From NCBI RefSeq assembly GCF_003997495.1, contig NZ_RZRU01000026.1, positions 26,346 to 90,345 of the forward strand: a DNA stretch of 64,000 nucleotides, in the 5' to 3' direction. This document shows positions 50,417 to 61,095 of the stretch, in pieces. The notes below the pieces were generated by a model, which worked only from the letters and a program-made list of their open reading frames with translations, was not told the origin of the DNA and ran no database searches. Position 1 is the first letter of the stretch. The number at the start of each line of letters is the position of its first letter. Made by a program: the position numbers and the translations under genes. The DNA comes from Mesorhizobium sp. M7A.F.Ca.US.008.03.1.1. Its GTDB lineage: Bacteria > Pseudomonadota > Alphaproteobacteria > Rhizobiales > Rhizobiaceae.

Positions 50417-50971
50417 ATGAAAACGCTTACCATTCTGACCGCAGCAGCATTGCTTGCCGGCGCGCCCGCCTTTGCCCAGTCGAACACGACCGCCACGACC
50501 ACGCCGCTCGCCGCCACGACCAAGGTCGACACGTCGACCTTCATCAAGACGGTGCCAAGCGCCAATGAGTTCGAGATCCAGTCCAGCAAGCTCGCCGAGC
50601 AGAAGGCGACCGACGCCGACGTCAAGGCGTTCGCCAAACAGATGATCGCCGATCACACCAAGGCCGGCGAGGAATTCAAGGCGGCGCTTGCCCAGGGCCA
50701 GACAACCTCGGCCACCGCGCCGTCCGGTCCGGCCTTGCAGCCCAAGGAGCAGAAGATGCTCGATGAGTTGAAGGGCGCCAGCGGCGGACAGTTCCAGGCC
50801 AAATACATCGAAATGCAGACCAACGCTCACAAGGAAGCCGTCGCGCTGTTCAGCGGCTATGCGAAATCCGGCGACGACCCGGCGATGAAAGAATTCGCCA
50901 AGAAAACCCTGCCGACGCTGCAGATGCACGAAAAACACGTGAAGGAACTGGCGGCCGCGCATCAGGGGTGA
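50417..50971 (+). CDS. DUF4142 secreted ferritin-like protein
   Basis: 184 residues. A signal peptide (MKTLTILTAAALLAGAPAFA) is followed by a Thr-rich stretch and the DUF4142 helical domain: SANEFEIQSSKLAEQKATDADVKAFAKQMIADHTKAGEEFKAAL, then AHKEAVALFSGYAKSGDDPAMKEFAKKTLPTLQMHEKHVKEL. The paired long helices with conserved His residues are typical of this periplasmic family, which is commonly induced by general stress in rhizobia; that regulation is not visible here. GGAGACATGCC precedes the start. Confidence 0.87.
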   Translation: MKTLTILTAAALLAGAPAFAQSNTTATTTPLAATTKVDTSTFIKTVPSANEFEIQSSKLAEQKATDADVKAFAKQMIADHTKAGEEFKAALAQGQTTSATAPSGPALQPKEQKMLDELKGASGGQFQAKYIEMQTNAHKEAVALFSGYAKSGDDPAMKEFAKKTLPTLQMHEKHVKELAAAHQG

Positions 50972-51002
50972 GGCGGTTCAAGGTCGGGGCTCTATGGTGC
51001 CC

Positions 51003-51193
51003 CCCTCTGTCCTGCCGGACGTTCGTTATTTGGAAAGCCAAGCAATTGGCTTTCCATCCGCTTCGCGGACCACTCCTCGACCCCCACAAGGGCCCACAAG
51101 CGGGATTGGCTGTCACCACGGCTTCCGTCAATTTTCCAACGCTGCAGAGAAAAAGCCGGCGCCGAAGCTGCCAATCTCCGGCAGGACAGAGGG
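51003..51193. repeat. Intergenic inverted-repeat element with central hairpin
   Basis: Bases 51003-51019 (CCCTCTGTCCTGCCGGA) and 51177-51193 are perfect complements. Inside, TGGAAAGCCAA (51031-51041) and TTGGCTTTCCA (51046-51056) form an 11-bp hairpin with loop GCAA. A related tip occurs at 58535-58558. No gene is seen in 50972-51241. Confidence 0.65.
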
Positions 51194-51241
51194 CGGCCGT
51201 AGAGCGCCTGGTTGGCAAACCAAGCACCATCTGAGCGGCGG

Positions 51242-51562
51242 TCAGGTCGACCTGATCTGCTCGACCGCCGTCACCAGCAGTTCTTCCATGGCGGTGCGTA
51301 TCTGGGCATCCGACTGGGCGATGCCTGCCGCGTCGAAATCGGCGCGGACTTTGCGGAACACATCGTTGTCACCTGCCTCTTCGAAATCCGCGTGCACCAC
51401 TTCCTTGGCATAGGCGTCGGCATCCCCGCCGGATTTGCCGAGCTGTTCGGCGGCCCACAGGCCGAGCAGCTTGTTGCGGCGCGCCATGGCCCGGAACTTC
51501 GTTTCCTCGTCCATCGCAAACTTCTTTTCGAAGCCTTCCTGACGGTCTCTCATGCTGCTCAT
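51242..51562 (-). CDS. F1-ATPase inhibitor zeta subunit (DUF1476)
   Basis: 106 residues. The sequence DRQEGFEKKFAMDEETKFRAMARRNKLLGLWAAEQLGK and VVHADFEEAGDNDVFRKVRADFDAAGI follows the Paracoccus zeta subunit, a natural inhibitor that blocks ATP hydrolysis by the alphaproteobacterial F1 motor through its N-terminal segment. The start at 51562 follows GAGGCAAACC; upstream in-frame sequence is not family-like. It is monocistronic and divergent from a DUF6152 gene. Confidence 0.88.
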   Translation of the reverse strand: MSSMRDRQEGFEKKFAMDEETKFRAMARRNKLLGLWAAEQLGKSGGDADAYAKEVVHADFEEAGDNDVFRKVRADFDAAGIAQSDAQIRTAMEELLVTAVEQIRST

Positions 51563-51713
51563 GGTTTGCCTCGTTTTGATGTGAGTCCGGTTTTCAGCCT
51601 GGGGGAAGAGCGGCCAAGAGAGGCAAGAGTGGCGGGCATGGATGTCATTAGCAAGGCAGGCTTCGCCGGTGATTGAGCGGCGCCTTGCGGCACGGCCTTT
51701 CGCCCGATGTGAT

Positions 51714-51741
51714 TTGACCTTGCCGCGCCGTGTCCTACTTT
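51714..51741 (+). promoter_or_regulatory. Promoter of DUF6152/DUF6644 pair
   Basis: TTGACC (51714-51719) and TACTTT (51736-51741) are spaced 16 nt, 34 nt before the DUF6152 start. Nothing else notable is seen in 51563-51775. Confidence 0.45.
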
Positions 51742-51775
51742 CGCATGCCTGCGGGATGAACCGAGGAGACGAGCG

Positions 51776-52159
51776 ATGCAGTTCAAGGCAATGCGCAGCG
51801 TCGCGCTGACAGCGGCCATGATGCTTGCCGCCGGCACCCCGGCCTATGCCCATCATGGCTGGTCATGGACGCAGGACGGGTTTTTCGAACTCAGGGGCAA
51901 GATCACGGCCATCTATATCGGCAATCCTCATGCCACGCTGGATGTCGATGCCGAGGGCGAAGCCTGGCGGGTGGAGATGGCGCCGCCATCCCGCACGATC
52001 GCCGCCGGCTTCACCGAGGAGGTTGCCAAGGTCGGCGACGAGGTGACCGCGATCGGCAACCGCTCGCTCGAGGCGTCCGAAAAGCGTATGAAAGCGGTGC
52101 GCCTCATCGTCAACGGCAAGACCTACGATGTCTATCCCGACCGCGTGCCGCCGGCCTAG
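51776..52159 (+). CDS. DUF6152 periplasmic protein
   Basis: 127 residues. A signal peptide (VALTAAMMLAAGTPAYA) is followed by HHGWSWTQDGFFELRGKITAIYIGNPHATLDVDAEGEAWRVEMAPPSRTIAAG, which is the DUF6152 pattern: His-His-Gly near the N-terminus and the GNPHATL core. These small beta-rich proteins are periplasmic and of unknown function, with possible metal binding by the N-terminal histidines. The stop is immediately followed by the next start (TAGATG), so the two are co-expressed. Confidence 0.8.
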   Translation: MQFKAMRSVALTAAMMLAAGTPAYAHHGWSWTQDGFFELRGKITAIYIGNPHATLDVDAEGEAWRVEMAPPSRTIAAGFTEEVAKVGDEVTAIGNRSLEASEKRMKAVRLIVNGKTYDVYPDRVPPA

Positions 52160-52621
52160 ATGACGGAGTTTTTCGCCGGCATCGAGCAACTCGCTTTGGC
52201 GCGGTGGCTGAAGGGCTCCTTCATTGCCTACCCCATCGTCAATGCGCTCCACATCATGTCGATCGGCGCGCTGCTGACCAGCGTCATGCTCATGGACCTG
52301 AGGATCTGCGGCGCCTTTCGCTCGCTGCCGCAGGCGGCGTTCGTCGCGCTGCTGCGCCACATTGCATTGGTTGCGTTCGCGGGTGCGCTCGTCACAGGCT
52401 CGCTGCTGTTTTCGGTCAAGGCGAGCACCTATGCGGCGATGCCGGTTTTCCTCGCCAAGATGGCGCTCATCCTTCTCGCCGGCATGAACTTCCTCGCCTT
52501 CACGCGCTTGCGCCGCGCAACGGGCGGCGACGCGCCGGCGCGTGGGACCACCCTGGCCGTGCTTTCGATGCTGCTGTGGACTTCCGTGCTTTTCGCCGGA
52601 CGGTTCATCGGTTTTCTCTAA
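52160..52621 (+). CDS. DUF6644-type inner-membrane protein
   Basis: 153 residues with four hydrophobic segments (AYPIVNALHIMSIGALLTSVMLMDL; LRHIALVAFAGALVTGSLLFSV; MPVFLAKMALILLAGMNFLAF; TLAVLSMLLWTSVLFAGRFIGF). A histidine in the first helix (NALHIMSIG) and another in the second helix region resemble the layout of cytochrome-b-like haem ligands, but binding is not shown. It is always seen next to DUF6152-type partners in such organisms and is transcribed with it here. Confidence 0.75.
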   Translation: MTEFFAGIEQLALARWLKGSFIAYPIVNALHIMSIGALLTSVMLMDLRICGAFRSLPQAAFVALLRHIALVAFAGALVTGSLLFSVKASTYAAMPVFLAKMALILLAGMNFLAFTRLRRATGGDAPARGTTLAVLSMLLWTSVLFAGRFIGFL

Positions 52622-52683
52622 GCAAACCGAACGCCGGCGCTGGTGTTCGCCGGGTGGCAGGATAAGCTCCTCAACCAAAGGTG

Positions 52684-52862
52684 GCGCAGGCCCCCTCATC
52701 CGGCCGCTTCGCGGCCACCTTCTCCCCGCTGGGGAGAAGAGAAAGGCGCCGACGTTGCAAGTCTCCTCTCCCCTCGGGGGTCCGAAGGACGGGCGAGACA
52801 CGCGGCTCGTCCCGGAACGGTCAGCCGAGCAAAGCGGAGGCTGGGTGAGGGGGCCTTTGCGC
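52684..52862. repeat. Intergenic repeat element with terminal inverted repeats
   Basis: GCGCA plus GGCCCCCTCA (52684-52698) is opposed by TGAGGGGGCC plus TGCGC (52846-52862). Interior hairpins include CTTCTCCCC/GGGGAGAAG and GGCCGC/GCGGCC. It shares segments with 42205-42267 and, in opposite orientation, with 63831-63870. It occupies the gap before the RidA gene; no coding capacity. Confidence 0.7.
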
Positions 52863-52894
52863 TAACCTGTCCAACAAAGGGGAGGAGAACTGCC

Positions 52895-53287
52895 GTGAAG
52901 AAAGAAATCATCGAAGTGCCGGTCATGTCGGCCAAGGTGCGGGCGCTCGGCCTGCCCTGTTCGACCGCGGTGAAGGCCAACGGCTTCGTGTTCATCTCGG
53001 CGACGCCGCCAGTGGACATGGTGACCGGCGAAATGGTGCGCGGCGACATCGAGGTTCAGACAGAGGCGTCGCTGAAGGCGCTGAAACATTGCCTGGAAGC
53101 GGCCGGCACCTCGCTGGAGAACGTGGTCATGGTGCGCATCTACGCCGTCAATTCCGGCTTCTACAACGCCATCAACCGGGTTTATGCAAAGTATTTCAGC
53201 GTCAACCCGCCGGCGCGGAGTTTCGTGCCGGTGGCTTCGTGGCCGATGGAGTTTGATATCGAGATTGAGTGTGTGGCGGTGGCGTGA
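52895..53287 (+). CDS. RidA family protein (YjgF/YER057c/UK114)
   Basis: 130 residues from a GTG start preceded by GGGGAGGAGAACTGCC. The segments LPCSTAVKANGFVFISATPP, DIEVQTEASLKALKHCLEAAGTSLENVVMVRIYAV and PPARSFVPVASWPMEFDIEIECVAVA match the chorismate-mutase-like trimeric fold, with the substrate arginine in PARS. Archetypal RidA hydrolyses reactive enamine/imine intermediates, but this sequence is from a divergent subgroup. It converges with the PPOX gene and follows a repeat element. Confidence 0.85.
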   Translation: MKKEIIEVPVMSAKVRALGLPCSTAVKANGFVFISATPPVDMVTGEMVRGDIEVQTEASLKALKHCLEAAGTSLENVVMVRIYAVNSGFYNAINRVYAKYFSVNPPARSFVPVASWPMEFDIEIECVAVA

Positions 53288-53296
53288 CCACTCGGC

Positions 53297-53926
53297 TCAA
53301 TAGAGCCGGGTTTTGCCATCCCTGTCGATGATGTCCTGCATCTCGGCAACGCCAAGCGCCAGCTTGCCATGTGCGACCATCGCTTGTGCAAGCGAGGGAA
53401 TGCGTGCGGTGTCGGGCCAGGTTTCCTGGCGCCACAGGCCGGCCCGCACGGTGCTCTTGGCGCAATGCAGGAAGGCCTGGCGCACCGTGACCAGGAGGAC
53501 GAACCGCGGTTCCTTTCCATTCACCGGATAGCGGGCGAGCAGATCGGGGGCGCGGCTGATGCGGCCTTCGCCGGCGACCCGCAGCGTGTCGGTGTGGCCT
53601 GGGATGAGGAATATCAAGGCAAGTGCCGGGTCCGCGAGGAGGTTCTCGTAGCTGTCGAAGCGGCCGTTGCCGAGACGATCGGGAATGGCAAGCGTCTTGC
53701 GGTCCAGCACCTCGACAAAACCGGCGGGATCCCCCTTGGGTGAGAGATCGAGAAGACCGTCCTGGCCACGTGTCGCCATGACGAGGTATGACGACATGGA
53801 GATGAAGGTCGCGCAGATCTCGTCGATGTGGCCGATCGTCTTGTTCGCCACCTTCTCGCCCACCGGGCCGACGATGTCGCGCAGCTGGGCTATGGTTGTC
53901 AGAATGTCCGGGTCAGCCTGTGCCAT
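53297..53926 (-). CDS. Pyridoxamine 5'-phosphate oxidase-fold flavin protein
   Basis: 209 residues. The pattern ATRGQDGLLDLSPKGDPAGFVEVLDRKTLAIPDRLGNGRFDSYENLLADPALALIFLIPG matches the MSMEG_1061/PPOX family of FMN- or F420-type split-barrel proteins. The C-terminus contains HCAKSTVRAGLW. A redox role is likely; the substrate is unknown. It is divergent from an HxlR regulator, and a perfect palindrome (54009-54025) lies between them. Confidence 0.83.
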   Translation of the reverse strand: MAQADPDILTTIAQLRDIVGPVGEKVANKTIGHIDEICATFISMSSYLVMATRGQDGLLDLSPKGDPAGFVEVLDRKTLAIPDRLGNGRFDSYENLLADPALALIFLIPGHTDTLRVAGEGRISRAPDLLARYPVNGKEPRFVLLVTVRQAFLHCAKSTVRAGLWRQETWPDTARIPSLAQAMVAHGKLALGVAEMQDIIDRDGKTRLY

Positions 53927-54008
53927 GGTTCGAACTCTCTCTTGATCGCAGCTACTGCTGGTGTCGCGAATGCGGGGTTGATGCTCGCAGCTGAGACGAG
54001 GGCAAACT

Positions 54009-54025
54009 AGTCCGGAAACCGGACT
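54009..54025. promoter_or_regulatory. HxlR-type operator between PPOX and HxlR genes
   Basis: AGTCCGG (54009-54015) and CCGGACT (54019-54025) are perfect inverted repeats around AAA. CTAGTCC/GGACTGG flanks extend the symmetry. It sits 83 nt before the PPOX start and 64 nt before the HxlR start. Confidence 0.65.
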
Positions 54026-54088
54026 GGTCGCGCGGTTTGCAGGGGCCTATACTCTGTGGGCATTTTTCGCGGAGAAAACCGGTTCGAG

Positions 54089-54811
54089 ATGCAGGAGCAC
54101 GGTGGCTACGGTCAGTACTGTCCGCTTTCGATGGCGGCGGAAATCCTGTGCAACCGCTGGACCGTGCTGGTATTGCGCCGGCTGCTCGAAGGTTCGACCG
54201 GGTTCAACGAGATCCGGCGCGGCGTGCCCCTGATATCGCGCACCGTCCTGGCGCAGAGGCTGAAAGAGTTCGAATCCTACGGTCTCGTATCCCGAGACAG
54301 CGAGGGCGCCGGCAAGCCGGTCGTCTATCGGCTGACGCAGGCGGGGATGGCTCTCGGTGAGGTGGTGCACGCCATCGCGGCCTGGGGACAGGAATGGATC
54401 GACGTCGAGCCGTCGCTCGCCGATGTCGATACCGATTTCCTGATGTGGGACATAAGGCGCAACGTCCGCCACCTGCCCGGCCTGCCCGACCGTTTCGTCG
54501 TCCGCTTCCATTTTCCCGATGCGGTCGAGGGCAAGCGGCGGCATTGGCTGGTGTTCGAGCGTGAGGAAGTGGATCTCTGTTACATCGACCCCGGCTTCGA
54601 TCTCGACGTGCAGATAGAAGCGCCGCTCAAGACCATGGTGCGCATATGGATTGGTTCGCAAGGCCTTTCCAGCGCAATCGCCAGCGGCGAAATCCAGATC
54701 GACGGTCTCCGCAAGTTCACGTCCAACGCGGCTGACTGGCTCGGCCTCGGCTCGCTGTCAGCGATACAAAAACGCCCGGTCGAACTGCGCGTGCTGCGGG
54801 CGACTGGCTAA
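54089..54811 (+). CDS. HxlR family regulator with C-terminal SCP2-like domain
   Basis: 240 residues. The N-terminal HxlR domain is YCPLSMAAEILCNRWTVLVLRRLLEGSTGFNEIRRGVPLISRTVLAQRLKEFESYGLVSR. The additional domain of about 110 residues (RFHFPDAVEGKRRHWLVFEREEVDLCYIDPGFDLDVQIEAPLKTMVRIWIG) resembles an SCP2 sterol-carrier fold and may bind a hydrophobic effector. The ATG at 54089 gives the normal HxlR N-terminus; a GTG at 54056 would extend it. It probably regulates itself and the divergent PPOX gene. Confidence 0.85.
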   Translation: MQEHGGYGQYCPLSMAAEILCNRWTVLVLRRLLEGSTGFNEIRRGVPLISRTVLAQRLKEFESYGLVSRDSEGAGKPVVYRLTQAGMALGEVVHAIAAWGQEWIDVEPSLADVDTDFLMWDIRRNVRHLPGLPDRFVVRFHFPDAVEGKRRHWLVFEREEVDLCYIDPGFDLDVQIEAPLKTMVRIWIGSQGLSSAIASGEIQIDGLRKFTSNAADWLGLGSLSAIQKRPVELRVLRATG

Positions 54812-54853
54812 GTGTCACCGACAGGGCAATTCATCTCGGAATTTCGCCAATCC

Positions 54854-58351
<3,498 letters not shown>

Positions 58352-58567
58352 GTCAAAGGTCCGTTCGGCGGGCGGCTTGCACAAAAAACCGGGACGGGAA
58401 GACCCGGCCGGTTGTGCTCGCGATTCTGGTATCAGGCTAGGAGGGCCTTATAGGGAAGAGTTTGACTGATGTAACCCCGAAAATGAGGTTGTTGTGGGCG
58501 GCCCCAGCCGAGAAGCGCCTCGTTCCGGCGCGCCGCCCTCTGTCCCGCCGACGTCCGAAGAGCCCAG

Positions 58568-59467
58568 CTAGTCCCCCAGCGCCAACTGATCTGTAATCTC
58601 AAACCGCTCTGCCTCCCCGACGCGGATCATGTTGAGTCTGCCCTCGCGAGTGAAGCGGAAGTCGCCGGGCGCGTCGGAACCGGCCGGCTGGCCGGCACGG
58701 AAGGAAATGATGCGCGTGCCGCCATCGGGCCAGGTCACAGTGATGTTCGCCTTGTCGGCGGTGTGTACCACGCTGACCTTGCAGCGCTCCATTGGCTGGC
58801 CGACATAGCGGGCGCAGGGAATCTCGGGGCCAGAAGCCGGCGTCAGGGCGGGATCCAGCGGGACGTCAGGCGCCGCCAGCGCCAGTACGTACGCATCCTG
58901 CATCGCGGCGCGGCCGATTTCGGCGGCGGATCTTGGCGTGCTTTCGGCCGCCGGACCGGCGCCGCCAAGCCGTGCGGTCAGGTCGGGCGGCGGTGCGACC
59001 GGCGGCTTGGCGGGGACATCCACGCCGGCTGCCTGTGGTTTGTCCGATGCCGGCTCGGCCTCGTTGCTGCCGGTGGAGGCAACCACCGGCGCATCGGCCG
59101 GTCTTGGCTCGCCTTCGACATAGGGGGCCGGATTGAGGGGGATGAGATAGCGCGCCGGCGCCCAGCCGCTCAGCTTCTCCTTGCCCGTGCTCTCGATCTT
59201 GCACCATTTGTAGCCGTTGATGTCGTTGCAGCCGAGATTGGTGACCATGTCGCCGCTGCTCAGCCGCACCTCGACCTTGGCGACCGGCGATGCGGTGGTG
59301 CGGACCTTGAGAAGGTCGTCCGGCGCCAGGCCGGTGACGACGGAGATGACGAGGGCCGGCGCCTCTTCGGCCATAGCCGGGGCAATGACCGGCCATGCCG
59401 CCATCAGCAGCGGAGCGGCAATCAGCGCATGCAGGGGTGTTCGGAGCGAAACTGTGCGCCTCATCAT
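58568..59467 (-). CDS. Secreted SH3-domain protein
   Basis: 299 residues. A signal peptide (LRTPLHALIAAPLLMAAWPVIAPAMA) is followed by a bacterial SH3 (SH3_3) domain: VVTGLAPDDLLKVRTTASPVAKVEVRLSSGDMVTNLGCNDINGYKWCKIESTGKEKLSGWAPARYLIP. A Pro/Ala linker leads to a C-terminal domain with CARYVGQPMERCKVSVVHTADKANITVTWPDGGTRIISF. Such proteins act at the cell wall. The start is either of two adjacent ATGs (59467/59464). No strong ribosome-binding site was found. Confidence 0.82.
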   Translation of the reverse strand: MMRRTVSLRTPLHALIAAPLLMAAWPVIAPAMAEEAPALVISVVTGLAPDDLLKVRTTASPVAKVEVRLSSGDMVTNLGCNDINGYKWCKIESTGKEKLSGWAPARYLIPLNPAPYVEGEPRPADAPVVASTGSNEAEPASDKPQAAGVDVPAKPPVAPPPDLTARLGGAGPAAESTPRSAAEIGRAAMQDAYVLALAAPDVPLDPALTPASGPEIPCARYVGQPMERCKVSVVHTADKANITVTWPDGGTRIISFRAGQPAGSDAPGDFRFTREGRLNMIRVGEAERFEITDQLALGD

Positions 59468-59626
59468 TTGGCCGTGCGCTGATACCGTACCGCGGCGGAT
59501 CGAGCCCGCCGCAAGCCCGGCCGGTTTTATAAGGGACGACGCGGCGCCATGTAAGCCCGAAAATTCGGGTGGCCGTTTCGCCGGTCTCAACCCGGTCCGC
59601 AAGGCTGTGAGCCAATTCAGCTGGAC

Positions 59627-59704
59627 GGGCATGAACGCAAGGGCGTTCAGCCGGGCATGAACGCAAGGGCGTTCAGCCGGGCATGAACGCAAGGGCGTTC
59701 AGCC
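59627..59704. repeat. Three tandem 26-nt units, each a small hairpin
   Basis: Three exact copies of a 26-nt unit occupy 59627-59652, 59653-59678 and 59679-59704. A partial copy (GGGCAT) follows. Each unit holds GAACGC and GCGTTC around AAGG, so each folds alone. The last unit contains the phosphoesterase stop codon. No spacer diversity, so not a CRISPR. The surrounding gap 59468-59698 has no gene. Confidence 0.75.
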
Positions 59705-60463
59705 GGGCATGGGCATGAACCCGGTTCTGAGCGCGTGAGCCCATTCCGGCCGGCCCGCCTGTTCGGCCTGCCTGGCGGCCGCCTCATGGTCGTAGTCGAC
59801 GGCGATGGCCTCGAAGCGGTCGGGCTGGCCGTTGCTGCCCAAGGTGACGATGCCGTAGCGCGCATGCGGCGAGCCCTGCTCGGAGACATGCGCCGGGGGC
59901 GTGGAATCGTCATAGGCAGGGCAGCCGATGCTGCCCGGATTGAAGATGACGGGACCATCGGGGACGCGGATCAGTTCCGCGCGGTGGCTGTGGCCGCACA
60001 GCGCGATGCGGCAAGCCGGGTCGAGCGCCTTCAGCCGACGTCGGATCGCTGTCAGCGGCGCGCGCACCAACTGGCCATTGACGATCGTATCGGCGAGATA
60101 TTTCTCGTCATGGTCGGCACGGGCGTGGAAAGCGATGATTCCGGGTGCGATCTCCAGCGTCAGCGGCTGGGCGAAAAGCACCTGGCGCTGTGCCTCGGTC
60201 AGCCGCTCCTGCGCATAAACATCGGAGGCCCACATAGTCTCGTCGGCCGGGTCGGCGGCGACGCGGCGGTCGTGGTTGCCACGCACCGTCGGCAGGTTCA
60301 GCGCCTCCAACCGCGCAAACGTCTCGCGCGGCCACAGCGGGCCGGAAACGCTGTCACCGAGATTGACGGTCAGGTCGGCGCCGCCGCGCTGGCGCAGGTC
60401 GTCAAGCACGGCGTCGAGCGCCAGCACATTGCCGTGGATATCGGCGAGGACCGCGATGCGCAT
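59699..60463 (-). CDS. Metallophosphoesterase, calcineurin-like (YfcE/MJ0936 type)
   Basis: 254 residues. Metal ligands are in order: LADIHGN (DxH), NLGDSVSG (GD), VRGNHDRR (GNHD), AFHARADH, CGHSHRAE (GHxH) and NPGSIG. These dinuclear metal enzymes hydrolyse phosphodiesters such as cyclic nucleotides. The 3' end lies in the tandem-hairpin repeat at 59627-59704, so its last residues (FMPMPG) come from repeat sequence. The ATG at 60463 gives the usual MRIAVLADIHGN start. Confidence 0.88.
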   Translation of the reverse strand: MRIAVLADIHGNVLALDAVLDDLRQRGGADLTVNLGDSVSGPLWPRETFARLEALNLPTVRGNHDRRVAADPADETMWASDVYAQERLTEAQRQVLFAQPLTLEIAPGIIAFHARADHDEKYLADTIVNGQLVRAPLTAIRRRLKALDPACRIALCGHSHRAELIRVPDGPVIFNPGSIGCPAYDDSTPPAHVSEQGSPHARYGIVTLGSNGQPDRFEAIAVDYDHEAAARQAEQAGRPEWAHALRTGFMPMPG

Positions 60464-60539
60464 TTTCGGGAGGCTCCTGTGTGACGCCGCTTTTCCTTTT
60501 CCCCAAATCCGTGGGGAGAGGAGCCCAAGTCCTTCAAGG

Positions 60540-60896
60540 TCAGGCGTGGATTTCGATGTCGTGGCCGCCGACCGCCGGCAGTGCCGGATCGTCGCCGGCG
60601 GCGGCGATGACGCTGTCGAGCAGGCCGGGGAAGCGGGCGTCGAGATCGGCGCGGCGCAGTGTGATCATGCGGTTGGTGCCGACCACCTCGGCGCGGGTGA
60701 CGCCGGCCTCGCGCAATTTGGCCAGGTGATAGCTCAGATTGGTCTTCGAGCCGAAATCGAGGAACTGGCTGCAGTTCAGCGGCACGCCCTGCTTGCTGGC
60801 GAGATAGCGCACGATTGCGAGCCGGGTCGGGTCGCCGAGCACGCCAAGCACGATCGGCAGGCTGATCTGGTCCGTATTGGGGTGTGGCAAGGTCAT
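60540..60896 (-). CDS. ArsR family winged-helix regulator
   Basis: 118 residues. The helix-turn-helix is LGVLGDPTRLAIVRYLASKQGVPLNCSQFLDFGSKTNLSYHLAKLREAGVTRAEVVGTNRMITLRRADL, typical of ArsR-type repressors. The metal-binding CxCxxC of classic ArsR is absent; one Cys in the NCSQF segment might be redox-responsive. It is divergent from an MFS exporter, and the dyad at 61063-61080 sits just before the exporter start, so it probably represses the exporter. Confidence 0.87.
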   Translation of the reverse strand: MTLPHPNTDQISLPIVLGVLGDPTRLAIVRYLASKQGVPLNCSQFLDFGSKTNLSYHLAKLREAGVTRAEVVGTNRMITLRRADLDARFPGLLDSVIAAAGDDPALPAVGGHDIEIHA

Positions 60897-61062
60897 GGCT
60901 CGAAACTAAGCACAGTCGGCTCCGATTTCAACGCATCCATAATTGTTGGCCCGCACGCGGCCTTCCTCCGTCTCGCGCCGACCTGTGCTGACACAGGGCT
61001 GTCAGGAAGGTTCAGCTATTTTTCCCTGGCTTCATTGACATGATGCCCTATTATGTCCAATT

Positions 61063-61080
61063 GTTCAATAACTTTTGAAC
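61063..61080 (+). promoter_or_regulatory. Palindrome before the MFS gene, likely ArsR operator
   Basis: GTTCAA (61063-61068) and TTGAAC (61075-61080) are perfect inverted repeats separated by TAACTT. It ends 15 nt before the MFS start, over the region expected to hold its promoter or ribosome-binding site. No other gene is seen in 60897-61095. Confidence 0.6.
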
Positions 61081-61095
61081 TAAGGACATCCCGCC

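Noticed and set aside
59627..59704. Possible CRISPR array
   Set aside because: The three units are contiguous and identical with no unique spacers, and no cas gene is present.
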